From: Acetobacterium woodii
Lineage (GTDB): Bacteria; Bacillota; Clostridia; Eubacteriales; Eubacteriaceae
Length of the DNA: 64,000 bases
Assembly: GCA_016213825.1 (NCBI GenBank)
Contig: JACQZP010000021.1
Location: 181,109-245,108, forward strand
Direction: 5' to 3'
This document shows, piece by piece, positions 51,878 through 59,604 of this stretch. The position numbers and the translations under genes were made by a program. A model generated the notes under the pieces. The model saw only the letters and a program-made list of their open reading frames with translations. It did no database searches and was not told the DNA's origin. The stretch's first letter is position 1. Every line of letters starts with the position of its first letter.

Positions 51878-53434
51878 ATGAAAGATATGTTTTGTTTTCA
51901 ATGTGAACAAACGGCCAAAGGAACTGGATGTGAGGTCAGCGGAGTCTGTGGTAAAACACCTGTTGTTGCCGGAGATCAGGATAAATTAATCGGTGCCTGT
52001 ATTGGTTTAGCCAAAGCCGTTCAAAAAACGGCTGCTACTGAAGCCACCGATGCCTGTATTAAAAAAGCCTTGTTCACCACCGTTACCAATGTCAACTTTG
52101 ATGATGAAAGCATCAAAGCGATGGTCGCTTGTGTCGATAAAATGAAAGCGGATCTGGATCCTGCTGCCGAAGATTATGATATGGCAAAATTGTGGGACGA
52201 CAATGAAGATATCCGTTCTTTAAAAACTTTAATCCTGTTAGGTGTTAAAGGGGTTGCTGCCTATGCTCACCATGCCGCAATTTTAGGCTACAAAGATTCT
52301 GAAGTTGATGCCTTCTTCTATGAAGCATTAGTCGCCGTTGGATCCGATTTGGGCATGGATGCATTGCTGCCACTGGTTCTTAAAACGGGTGATATCAATT
52401 TAAAATGTATGGCACTCCTTGACAAAGCCAACACCGAAACCTATGGCACCCCAGTTCCGACTGAAGTCCCATTAACCATTGAAAAAGGACCATTCATCAT
52501 CATCACCGGCCATGATTTGCATGATTTAAAATTATTGCTGGAACAAACTGAAGGCAAGGGCGTTAACATTTACACCCATGGCGAAATGCTACCCGCTCAT
52601 GCTTATCCAGAACTTAAAAAATATTCTCACTTAAAAGGAAACTTCGGTACCGCATGGCAGAATCAACAAAAAGAATTCGCAGCTGTACCAGCTCCGGTTC
52701 TGTTCACCACCAACTGTATTATGCCAGTAAAAGATTCCTATTCTGACCGTATTTTCACCACTGACATGGTTCAATACCCGGGGATGATTCATGTTGGCAA
52801 AGAAAAAGACTTTGCCCCAGTGATTGCCAAAGCACTGGAACTGGGCGGATATCCTGAAGACAAAGAAATGACCGGCATCAATGGCGGCAAAACGCTGTTA
52901 ACCGGATTTGGTCATGGCACTGTTTTAGGCGTTGCTGACAAGGTCATCGCCGCTGTTAAAGCTGGCGATATCAAACACTTCTTCCTGGTTGGCGGCTGTG
53001 ACGGCGCTAAAACCGGACGTAACTACTACACTGAATTTGTTGAAAAAACACCAGCTGATACCGTTGTCTTAACACTTGCCTGTGGCAAATATCGCTTCAA
53101 CGATCTGGATCTGGGAACCATCGGCGGCTTGCCACGACTGATGGATATGGGCCAATGTAATGATGCTTACTCAGCCATTCAGGTTGCGGTTGCCCTAGCT
53201 GGCGCCTTTGAATGTGACGTGAATGAATTACCACTGAGCATGGTATTGTCCTGGTACGAACAAAAAGCGGTTTGTATCTTACTGACATTATTATCACTTG
53301 GCATCAAAAACATCTTATTAGGACCATCATTGCCAGCCTTTATTTCACCAAACGTATTAAACGTCTTGGTTGAAAACTACAACATCGCTCCTATCTCTAC
53401 TCCAGAAGCTGACATGGCAAAATTACTGGGCTAA
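51878..53434 (+). CDS. hcp: Hybrid cluster protein (hydroxylamine / NO reductase)
   Basis: A 518-residue Hcp. The N-terminal cubane motif is C6-x2-C9-x8-C18-x5-C24. Hybrid-cluster ligands are seen in THGEMLPAHAYPEL, FTTNCIMPV, GGCDGAKTGRNYY, LTLACGKYRFN and the late LSWYEQKAV. The enzyme reduces hydroxylamine or NO in the cytoplasm and protects against nitrosative stress. RBS AGAGAGGTAAAAAG. A palindromic operator candidate lies about 280 bases upstream. Its neighbours asrABC and fprA form a stress-reduction block. Confidence 0.96.
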   Translation: MKDMFCFQCEQTAKGTGCEVSGVCGKTPVVAGDQDKLIGACIGLAKAVQKTAATEATDACIKKALFTTVTNVNFDDESIKAMVACVDKMKADLDPAAEDYDMAKLWDDNEDIRSLKTLILLGVKGVAAYAHHAAILGYKDSEVDAFFYEALVAVGSDLGMDALLPLVLKTGDINLKCMALLDKANTETYGTPVPTEVPLTIEKGPFIIITGHDLHDLKLLLEQTEGKGVNIYTHGEMLPAHAYPELKKYSHLKGNFGTAWQNQQKEFAAVPAPVLFTTNCIMPVKDSYSDRIFTTDMVQYPGMIHVGKEKDFAPVIAKALELGGYPEDKEMTGINGGKTLLTGFGHGTVLGVADKVIAAVKAGDIKHFFLVGGCDGAKTGRNYYTEFVEKTPADTVVLTLACGKYRFNDLDLGTIGGLPRLMDMGQCNDAYSAIQVAVALAGAFECDVNELPLSMVLSWYEQKAVCILLTLLSLGIKNILLGPSLPAFISPNVLNVLVENYNIAPISTPEADMAKLLG

Positions 53435-53477
53435 TCCCAACGTGTATTCGGTACCATCGAGTTATTCTGAGGCTATC

Positions 53478-53592
53478 GTACCGACCAATTTTTAATCATT
53501 TGTACCCAAAGGGCAGGCCCTCTGCTGCGGGATCGGACAGTCTATCGACTGTTCGCCCTGATGCAAACAACTCGATTAATAATTGTCGGCAC
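53478..53592. repeat. Palindromic repeat family B, copy 1
   Basis: Inverted ends GTACCGACCAATTTTTAAT and TTAATAATTGTCGGCAC. Central GGACAGTC-TATC-GACTGTTC hairpin, as in family A cores. It lies directly after hcp and fills part of the 511-base gap to asrA. Confidence 0.75.
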
Positions 53593-53690
53593 TAGTATAG
53601 CACGATGCTTATTCAGTTTGGCACACTGATGGTACCTATTTAATGATAGTTTAGATACTAATAAATTTTTAACATCATCTAGCAAATTGA

Positions 53691-53732
53691 AAGTCTGTCA
53701 AAGATCCCCTGAAAAGGACTTTTGACAGACTT
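53691..53732 (+). terminator. Hairpin downstream of hcp
   Basis: Arms AAGTCTGTCAAAG(A)TCC and GGA(C)TTTTGACAGACTT around a short loop. No T run follows, so it is a weak terminator or a processed hairpin. Confidence 0.45.
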
Positions 53733-53769
53733 CAATCTTTATAAACTGATTAATTCGAAATCCACCCCA

Positions 53770-53901
53770 GTACCGACAATTGTTATATCATGTTGTGTGC
53801 CTCAAGGCGAACAGTTGCAACTAAGAACTTATTTTCAGTATTCTCTAATTTTGCAACTGTACGAATTGCGCGCATACAACAGATTAACAATTGGTCGGTA
53901 C
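53770..53901. repeat. Palindromic repeat family B, copy 2
   Basis: Inverted ends GTACCGACAATTGTTA and TAACAATTGGTCGGTAC, enclosing TTGCAACTAAGAAC and TTTTGCAACTGTACG. It is 45 bases before asrA, so it is inside the asr leader and may affect its expression. Confidence 0.75.
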
Positions 53902-53945
53902 GGTATTTTAACACAAAACCAAAAAACTTGAAGGAGGACTTGTTT

Positions 53946-54959
53946 ATGGGTTACCAAACTACAGCGGAAAAAATGAATGCTATTTTTTCTGACTTATCAA
54001 AAGACTACCTTATCTATGCTCCCAAACGGTTTGTGGGCGATGGCACCTTTACTGACATCGACACGATCCGTTATGGTGAAATTACTGATCTTTCAGAAAT
54101 CGAATTTGCCGAAAAATCGGACTATTCGTTTAAAGAGGTCTTACTCCCTATCTCTGAAACGCTGTTTTATTTTACCGAAAATGAAATGAAAGAAGCGGAT
54201 GCTCCTAAAAAAGGAGCGATTGTGTTCTTACGCAGCTGTGATCTGCACGGTCTGAAACGGATGGATACTATTTATCTGGAAAACGGCGCGGTCGATACTT
54301 ATTATAAACGGTTGCGGGACAATACCAAATTTATTCTAATGGGCTGCGAAAACTCCTTTGAAAACTGCTTCTGCGTTTCCATGGGCACCCAGAAAAGCGA
54401 CGATTACGACGCTTATTTAAAGGTTGACGGCGACACCGTACTGGTTGACAGCCACTGGGATTACCTGGATACTGCCCTGACTGGTGCAACTCAAACGCAG
54501 GTGATTGCAGATTCAGTTACTGCCAACGATACTGTCGTAACGATTCCGGAAACGGTTCCTCAGTCCCTGTTTGACGCCCCGTTCTGGGAAGAATACGGCA
54601 ACCGCTGTATTGCCTGCGGACGCTGCAACTTTGTCTGTCCCACCTGTACCTGTTTCACAATGCAGGATATTTTCTACACCGACAACGGTAAAGCCGGCGA
54701 ACGGCGGCGAGTTTGGGCTTCCTGTCATGTGGATGGCTACACCGATATGGCTGGCGGTCATGCGTTTCGAAACGATAAGGGTCAGCGGATGCGCTTTAAG
54801 GTGATGCACAAAGTCAACGATTATAAACGACGCTTCGGCACCCATATGTGTATCGGCTGCGGTCGCTGCGACGATGTCTGTCCCGAATATATTTCTTTTG
54901 CCAATTGCATCAATAAGCTAAATGCTTTAGTGAACGATTCTGCAAAGGAGGAAAACTAA
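53946..54959 (+). CDS. asrA: Anaerobic sulfite reductase subunit A (ferredoxin-type)
   Basis: A 337-residue AsrA. The C-terminal half has two [4Fe-4S] motifs (CIACGRCNFVCPTCTC and CIGCGRCDDVCPEY). The N-terminal half carries FLRSCDLHGLKRMD and GCENSFENCFC. It passes electrons from AsrB to AsrC in the three-subunit NADH-dependent sulfite reductase. Start at ATG 53946 behind GGAGGACTTG; a 52-codon extension to 53790 reads through a palindromic repeat. asrB begins at the next base after the stop codon. Confidence 0.96.
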   Translation: MGYQTTAEKMNAIFSDLSKDYLIYAPKRFVGDGTFTDIDTIRYGEITDLSEIEFAEKSDYSFKEVLLPISETLFYFTENEMKEADAPKKGAIVFLRSCDLHGLKRMDTIYLENGAVDTYYKRLRDNTKFILMGCENSFENCFCVSMGTQKSDDYDAYLKVDGDTVLVDSHWDYLDTALTGATQTQVIADSVTANDTVVTIPETVPQSLFDAPFWEEYGNRCIACGRCNFVCPTCTCFTMQDIFYTDNGKAGERRRVWASCHVDGYTDMAGGHAFRNDKGQRMRFKVMHKVNDYKRRFGTHMCIGCGRCDDVCPEYISFANCINKLNALVNDSAKEEN

Positions 54960-55772
54960 ATGACTGTGCATGAATTAAAATCAGAAAATCCATATATTCC
55001 TTTTCTTTCGGAAATCACCGAAGTGATTAAACATACCGAAATTGAGTTTACCTTCCGGATGACCTACACTGGCGATGTGAAACCGGGACAGTTTTTTGAA
55101 GTATCGCTGCCCAAGTTTGGGGAAGCTCCCATTTCGGTCAGCGGTATCGGCGACGGCACGGTCGATCTGACGATCCGTAAAGTCGGCAAGGTTACGGATG
55201 AAATCTTTGAAAATTATGTGGGTGATACCCTGTTCCTACGGGGACCCTACGGCAACGGCTTTGACATTGCCAACTACAAGGGCAAAGAAATTCTGCTGGT
55301 AGCTGGTGGCACCGGTCTTTCGCCGGTCAAAGGGATTGTCGATTATTTTTCGGCCCACCCGGAAGACTGCAAAGGCTTTACCCTACTGGTTGGTTTTAAA
55401 TCCCCCAAAGATGTCCTCTTTAAAAAGGATTTCGAAGCATGGGAAAAAAACATCAACGTCATCATGACCGTGGATACCCCGGAAGACGGCTACTGCGGCA
55501 AATGCGGACTGGTTACCCAGTATATTCCCGAGATCCCGATCAATAATTCGGACGAAGCCGTCGGCATTGTGGTCGGCCCACCGATGATGATGAAATGCAC
55601 CATCACCGAGCTTTTCAATGTGGGTTTCAAGGAAGAAAACATCTGGATCTCCCAGGAGCGAAAAATGTGCTGTGGCATCGGTAAATGCGGACATTGCAAG
55701 ATCGATGATACCTATATTTGTCTGGACGGTCCGGTTTTTAATTACACCAAGGGAAAATTTTTAAAGGATTAG
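54960..55772 (+). CDS. asrB: Anaerobic sulfite reductase subunit B (NAD/FAD)
   Basis: A 270-residue ferredoxin reductase-type subunit. The FAD region RGPYGNGFD, NAD-binding LLVAGGTGLSPVKGIVDYF, and C-terminal [2Fe-2S] binding CCGIGKCGHCKI with a last Cys in YICLDGPVF are clear. It oxidises NAD(P)H and feeds electrons to AsrA. RBS AAAGGAGG within the asrA end. It is part of a tight operon asrA-asrB-asrC with 0- and 10-base gaps. Confidence 0.96.
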   Translation: MTVHELKSENPYIPFLSEITEVIKHTEIEFTFRMTYTGDVKPGQFFEVSLPKFGEAPISVSGIGDGTVDLTIRKVGKVTDEIFENYVGDTLFLRGPYGNGFDIANYKGKEILLVAGGTGLSPVKGIVDYFSAHPEDCKGFTLLVGFKSPKDVLFKKDFEAWEKNINVIMTVDTPEDGYCGKCGLVTQYIPEIPINNSDEAVGIVVGPPMMMKCTITELFNVGFKEENIWISQERKMCCGIGKCGHCKIDDTYICLDGPVFNYTKGKFLKD

Positions 55773-55782
55773 GAGGAGCGCC

Positions 55783-56751
55783 ATGTTAGATCTGAATACG
55801 AAGAAGATAAAGAAAAATGCCTATCGCGTCACCAAGGTTCGTGGGGAAACCGCCTCCCGAGTCCGAGTTCCCGGAGGATTATTAACCGCCGAGCTGCTGC
55901 CGCTGATTCAAAATATTGCCGAAACCTATGGCAATGGCCGGATCCATTTAACCACCCGTCAGGGTTTTGAAATCCCGGGCATTAAATATACCGATATGGA
56001 CGCCGTTAATGCGCTGCTCCAGCCGATTATTGAAAAACTTAACATCAATCAGGAAATCCCCGGCAAGGGTTATACTTCCGCCGGCACCCGGAATGTTTCG
56101 GCCTGTATCGGCAGCAATACCTGTCCTTTTGCCACTTATAATACCACCAATTTTGCCAAGAAGATGGAGCAGGAAATCTTCCCCAATGACCTTCATTTTA
56201 AGGTAGCTTTTACCGGCTGCGCCAATGACTGCATCAAAACCCGAATGCATGATTTTGGCATCATCGGCATGACCGAACCGCAGTATGAAAAAGAACGCTG
56301 TATGGGCTGTCAGGCCTGTGTCAAAGCCTGCAAGAAAAAATCGGTTGATGCTTTATCAGTGGAAAATTATCGGATTGTCCGCAACACTGAAAAATGTGTC
56401 GGCTGTGGCGAATGTGTCATCAACTGCCCCACCCGAGCCTGGACCCGCAGCCCGGAAACCTACTACCGGCTAGTAATCATGGGCCGCACCGGCAAACGGA
56501 ATCCCCGACTGGCTGAAGACTTCCTGGTCTGGGCCACTGAAGACGCGATTATCAAAATCGTCAAAAACACCTATGGTTTTGTTAATAACTACATCGACCG
56601 GGAAGCTCCCGGCGGCAAAGAACACATCGGCTACATCATTGACCGTACCGGCTTTGCCGAATATAAAAAATGGGCGATGGAAGGCGTCGAGCTCGATCCC
56701 CGCACCATCGTCAAAGGCCCAGTTTACTGGAGCGGCATTCACTACGATTGA
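55783..56751 (+). CDS. asrC: Anaerobic sulfite reductase subunit C (siroheme)
   Basis: A 322-residue siroheme sulfite reductase that reduces sulfite to sulfide. Siroheme-[4Fe-4S] ligands are in ACIGSNTCPFATYN and FTGCANDCIKTRMHDFG. Two ferredoxin motifs lie between (CMGCQACVKACKKK and CVGCGECVINCPTRAW). TTRQGFEIPGI is the substrate-side arginine region. RBS AGGAGGAG, ten bases after asrB. It is followed by a terminator. The operon suggests sulfite detoxification or assimilation. Confidence 0.96.
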   Translation: MLDLNTKKIKKNAYRVTKVRGETASRVRVPGGLLTAELLPLIQNIAETYGNGRIHLTTRQGFEIPGIKYTDMDAVNALLQPIIEKLNINQEIPGKGYTSAGTRNVSACIGSNTCPFATYNTTNFAKKMEQEIFPNDLHFKVAFTGCANDCIKTRMHDFGIIGMTEPQYEKERCMGCQACVKACKKKSVDALSVENYRIVRNTEKCVGCGECVINCPTRAWTRSPETYYRLVIMGRTGKRNPRLAEDFLVWATEDAIIKIVKNTYGFVNNYIDREAPGGKEHIGYIIDRTGFAEYKKWAMEGVELDPRTIVKGPVYWSGIHYD

Positions 56752-56770
56752 TCTTAATAATTTTTCAACT

Positions 56771-56808
56771 AAAAACGACCTAATCTTTCGAGATTAAGTC
56801 GTTTTTTT
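56771..56808 (+). terminator. Intrinsic terminator after asrC
   Basis: Arms AAAACGACcTAATCT and AGATTAaGTCGTTTT with one mismatch, loop TTCG, then a T run. It also faces the convergent fprA gene and could work both ways. Confidence 0.9.
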
Positions 56809-56835
56809 CTGTTCTTATTGTTTATAAATCAGAGA

Positions 56836-58023
56836 CTAAGCTTTAGCAATTTCTTTGCCAAAATCGATGGCCAATGCCTGTTGGGCATCATCGGGGTTCC
56901 ACTGATTGCGAAGGCCCTCGTTGATGATTTCAAAGCCGGCGCCGGTCAGCCATTCAGTTAACACCTTGGTGGACTCACCGCTCCAACCATAGCAGCCGAA
57001 GGCGGCGGCTTTTTTGTTTTTAAACTTCAGCTCTTTCATCAGATGAATAAAACCAGCAATGGAATGGAGAATGCTGCCGCCAATGGTCGGCGAACCGATC
57101 AGCACGGTCTTTGATTTAAAGACCTCGGTAATCAGATCATTTTCATCACTCTTTGATAGATTGAAAACTTTGACCACCACATCCGGATCGGTCAGGCCAA
57201 TCCCGTCAGCAATTTTTTCGGCCAGGTTTTTGGTGCCGTTCCACATCGTGTCATAGATAATGGTAATCTGATTTTCCTGATAATCCCCGGCCCACTGGGC
57301 ATATTTCTCAACAATTTGCATCGGATTGTCATTCCAGATAACACCATGGCTGGTGGCGATAATATCAATGGTCAGATTAAAGGCAATGATTTCGTCCAGT
57401 TTCTTTCGCAAGATGGCGCTAAAGGGAGTGAGAATATTGGCATAGTATTTCATGGCTTCTTTATACAAATCACACTGATCGACCAGATTATTAAATAATT
57501 TTTCAGTAGCATAATGCTGGCCGAAGGCATCATTGCTGAATAAAATATTGTCTCCGGTCAGATAGGTGGCCATACTGTCTGGCCAATGAAGCATCCGCAT
57601 TTCCACAAATATCAGTTCTTTGCCATTCCCCACATCCAGCTTATCACCAGTTTTAACCACATTGAAGTTCCAGTCCTGATGATACTGACCCTTTAAAGAC
57701 TTAACGGCATTCTCAGTACAGTAAATCGGCACATCCGGGATTCGCTCCATCAGTTCCAGCAAGGCACCACTATGATCCACTTCGCCATGATTGGCGACAA
57801 TATAGTCGATCTCATTTAAGTCGATTACCTGGGCTAAATTTTCTACAAATTCTTTGGCATAGGGCATCCAGACCGTGTCGATTAAAACCGTCTTTTCTTC
57901 CTGAATTAAATAAGAATTGTAGGTGGAGCCATGCTTGGTTGAAAATTCATTGCCATGAAACTGCTGTAGCTCCCAATCCACTTTGCCAACCCAGCTCACA
58001 TTGTTTTTAATTAGTTTTTTCAT
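56836..58023 (-). CDS. fprA: FprA-type flavodiiron protein (oxygen/NO reductase)
   Basis: A 395-residue A-type flavoprotein. The N-terminal metallo-beta-lactamase domain with the diiron ligands has VANHGEVDHSG and LHWPDSM, SNDAFGQHYA and IATSHGVIW. The C-terminal flavodoxin domain has TIIYDTMWNGTKNLAEKIA and IGSPTIGG. It reduces O2 to water or NO to N2O, protecting the anaerobe. Start at ATG 58023 behind AAAGGAACG. It converges on asrC. Together with hcp and the ferritin-like gene it fits a stress-defence role. Confidence 0.95.
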   Translation of the reverse strand: MKKLIKNNVSWVGKVDWELQQFHGNEFSTKHGSTYNSYLIQEEKTVLIDTVWMPYAKEFVENLAQVIDLNEIDYIVANHGEVDHSGALLELMERIPDVPIYCTENAVKSLKGQYHQDWNFNVVKTGDKLDVGNGKELIFVEMRMLHWPDSMATYLTGDNILFSNDAFGQHYATEKLFNNLVDQCDLYKEAMKYYANILTPFSAILRKKLDEIIAFNLTIDIIATSHGVIWNDNPMQIVEKYAQWAGDYQENQITIIYDTMWNGTKNLAEKIADGIGLTDPDVVVKVFNLSKSDENDLITEVFKSKTVLIGSPTIGGSILHSIAGFIHLMKELKFKNKKAAAFGCYGWSGESTKVLTEWLTGAGFEIINEGLRNQWNPDDAQQALAIDFGKEIAKA

Positions 58024-58132
58024 TATCGTTCCTTTCATATCAACATCAACTTAGCGTCTCCATTCAACGTCTATTAAATGATATACCCTAAATTGCTGTT
58101 AATAACCGTTTCTCTCAAACCCCTATTAACAA

Positions 58133-58185
58133 ACAAAAAGACTTCTATATCACAGCCTATAGCTATAATACAGAAGTCTTTTTGT
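58133..58185. terminator. Bidirectional hairpin upstream of fprA / after the permease
   Basis: Arms ACAAAAAGACTTCT and AGAAGTCTTTTTGT, 25 bases apart. It lies 26 bases after the APC permease stop on the minus strand, so it probably ends that transcript before fprA. Confidence 0.8.
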
Positions 58186-58210
58186 GTGCATTTCATCTTA
58201 ATGCGGTTGA

Positions 58211-59599
58211 TCAGCTCAAATTGCTTTCGTTTTCCGATGTCGTTGGGGCTGAGACAATTGCGTCTGCCTGATTCCGGCTTAAAATAATTCCGATTCCCAG
58301 CCAGATAATCACCCCATAAGTAAACAGGTTCTGGGGAAACACCGGCACCGGGTAAATATTTACAAAAATGATCAAGGCCAAAGCAATGATCGCCCCGGCT
58401 GGCATAATCAGCCGGACGCCCCGCCAGCTGCGATTTTTGTAAAAGTAGACCATTGCGCCAATTGAGGTAAAGATATAGGCAAGCAGTAACGCCAGCGTCC
58501 CTGTAATGGCGGCATATCCGGCCAGTTTAATGGCCTCCAGACTAAAGCTGACTACAATCATCATGGTGATAGCGGCGACAAAAACGTTTAGTCCCACATA
58601 AGGGGTATTGTTTTTAGCATGGATCCTGCCAAGAGCAGGGGATAACATTCCATCCCGGCTCATGGTAAACAGCACTCTGGCCCCGGCATTGACACAGCCC
58701 AGGGTACTGGTGAAAAAGGATACCGACATACACAGCAACATCACAATTGAAAATTCGGTTCCCAAATATTTGGCAATCAGGTCACTCAGCGGAGAATTAC
58801 TGCCAGTAAATGCGGCCATTCCCTCGGTTGTCAGGCCAAATCCGATAACCTGGACATAGGAAACCAGCACATAAAAAATTCCAGTGATGATGATCCCGCT
58901 GGTAATTGCCAGCGGAATGGTCGCCTTCGGATTTTTGCTTTCGTCGCCAAGCGCCGATGCGCCCTCAAACCCGGCAAAGGCCAGAAAGCCGAAAACCGAT
59001 GCATAACCCAATGATGACAGATTGTTGTCCCCCAGAGTAAAGGGTACCATGCTCAAACCAGCGGTCTTTTGAGAATTGACCAGAATAATCCCGGCAACTA
59101 ATAAGATCAGCCCCATGGATACTATTTCAATCAGTAGCATCACCCAGGTGCTTGTTTCGGCATCTTTATGGGCCAAGGCAAAGATTAGTCCCATTAAAAA
59201 TAACCCGATGAACAGCCAGTGTATGGCTACCCCAAAGATACTCAGCAAGATTTGCAGATAGGTGCAGGATACCATAATACAGCTGACACCGAGGACTAAA
59301 TAAGCTAACACAATTAGCCAACCCGAAATAAAACCAGCCCGTCGCCCCAATGTTTTTTCGACAAAATAGTAGACTGAGCCAGCCGAAGGAAAGGTCTGGT
59401 TCAGCTTCACAATCGAAACCGCCACACACCCGACAATCAACAAGGAGACCAGAAAAACCAGCGGCACCGACGATCCGACCTGAGATCCGATCATCCCCGC
59501 CGTGATTGCAATGGAGGCTGATGGACCCATAATGGCCACTGATAATGCAATTGTTTGAAAAACATTCAAGCTGTCTTTTTTTAGCTGATCTCCAGACAT
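58211..59599 (-). CDS. APC-family amino acid/polyamine permease
   Basis: A 462-residue permease with about twelve hydrophobic segments. The early VAIMGPSASIAITAGMIGSQ, FPSAGSVYYFVEKTLGRRAG and FGFLAFAGFEGASALGDESK match the APC superfamily. It imports an amino acid or related compound. It starts five bases after the MalT-like regulator, in one operon, and is the probable target of that regulator. RBS AAAGGT. The substrate is not recognisable. Confidence 0.9.
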   Translation of the reverse strand: MSGDQLKKDSLNVFQTIALSVAIMGPSASIAITAGMIGSQVGSSVPLVFLVSLLIVGCVAVSIVKLNQTFPSAGSVYYFVEKTLGRRAGFISGWLIVLAYLVLGVSCIMVSCTYLQILLSIFGVAIHWLFIGLFLMGLIFALAHKDAETSTWVMLLIEIVSMGLILLVAGIILVNSQKTAGLSMVPFTLGDNNLSSLGYASVFGFLAFAGFEGASALGDESKNPKATIPLAITSGIIITGIFYVLVSYVQVIGFGLTTEGMAAFTGSNSPLSDLIAKYLGTEFSIVMLLCMSVSFFTSTLGCVNAGARVLFTMSRDGMLSPALGRIHAKNNTPYVGLNVFVAAITMMIVVSFSLEAIKLAGYAAITGTLALLLAYIFTSIGAMVYFYKNRSWRGVRLIMPAGAIIALALIIFVNIYPVPVFPQNLFTYGVIIWLGIGIILSRNQADAIVSAPTTSENESNLS

Positions 59600-59604
59600 C
59601 GATT

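Noticed and set aside
53790..53945. 52-codon extension of asrA
   Set aside because: It reads through a palindromic repeat; GGAGGACTTG sits before ATG 53946, where conserved AsrA sequence begins.
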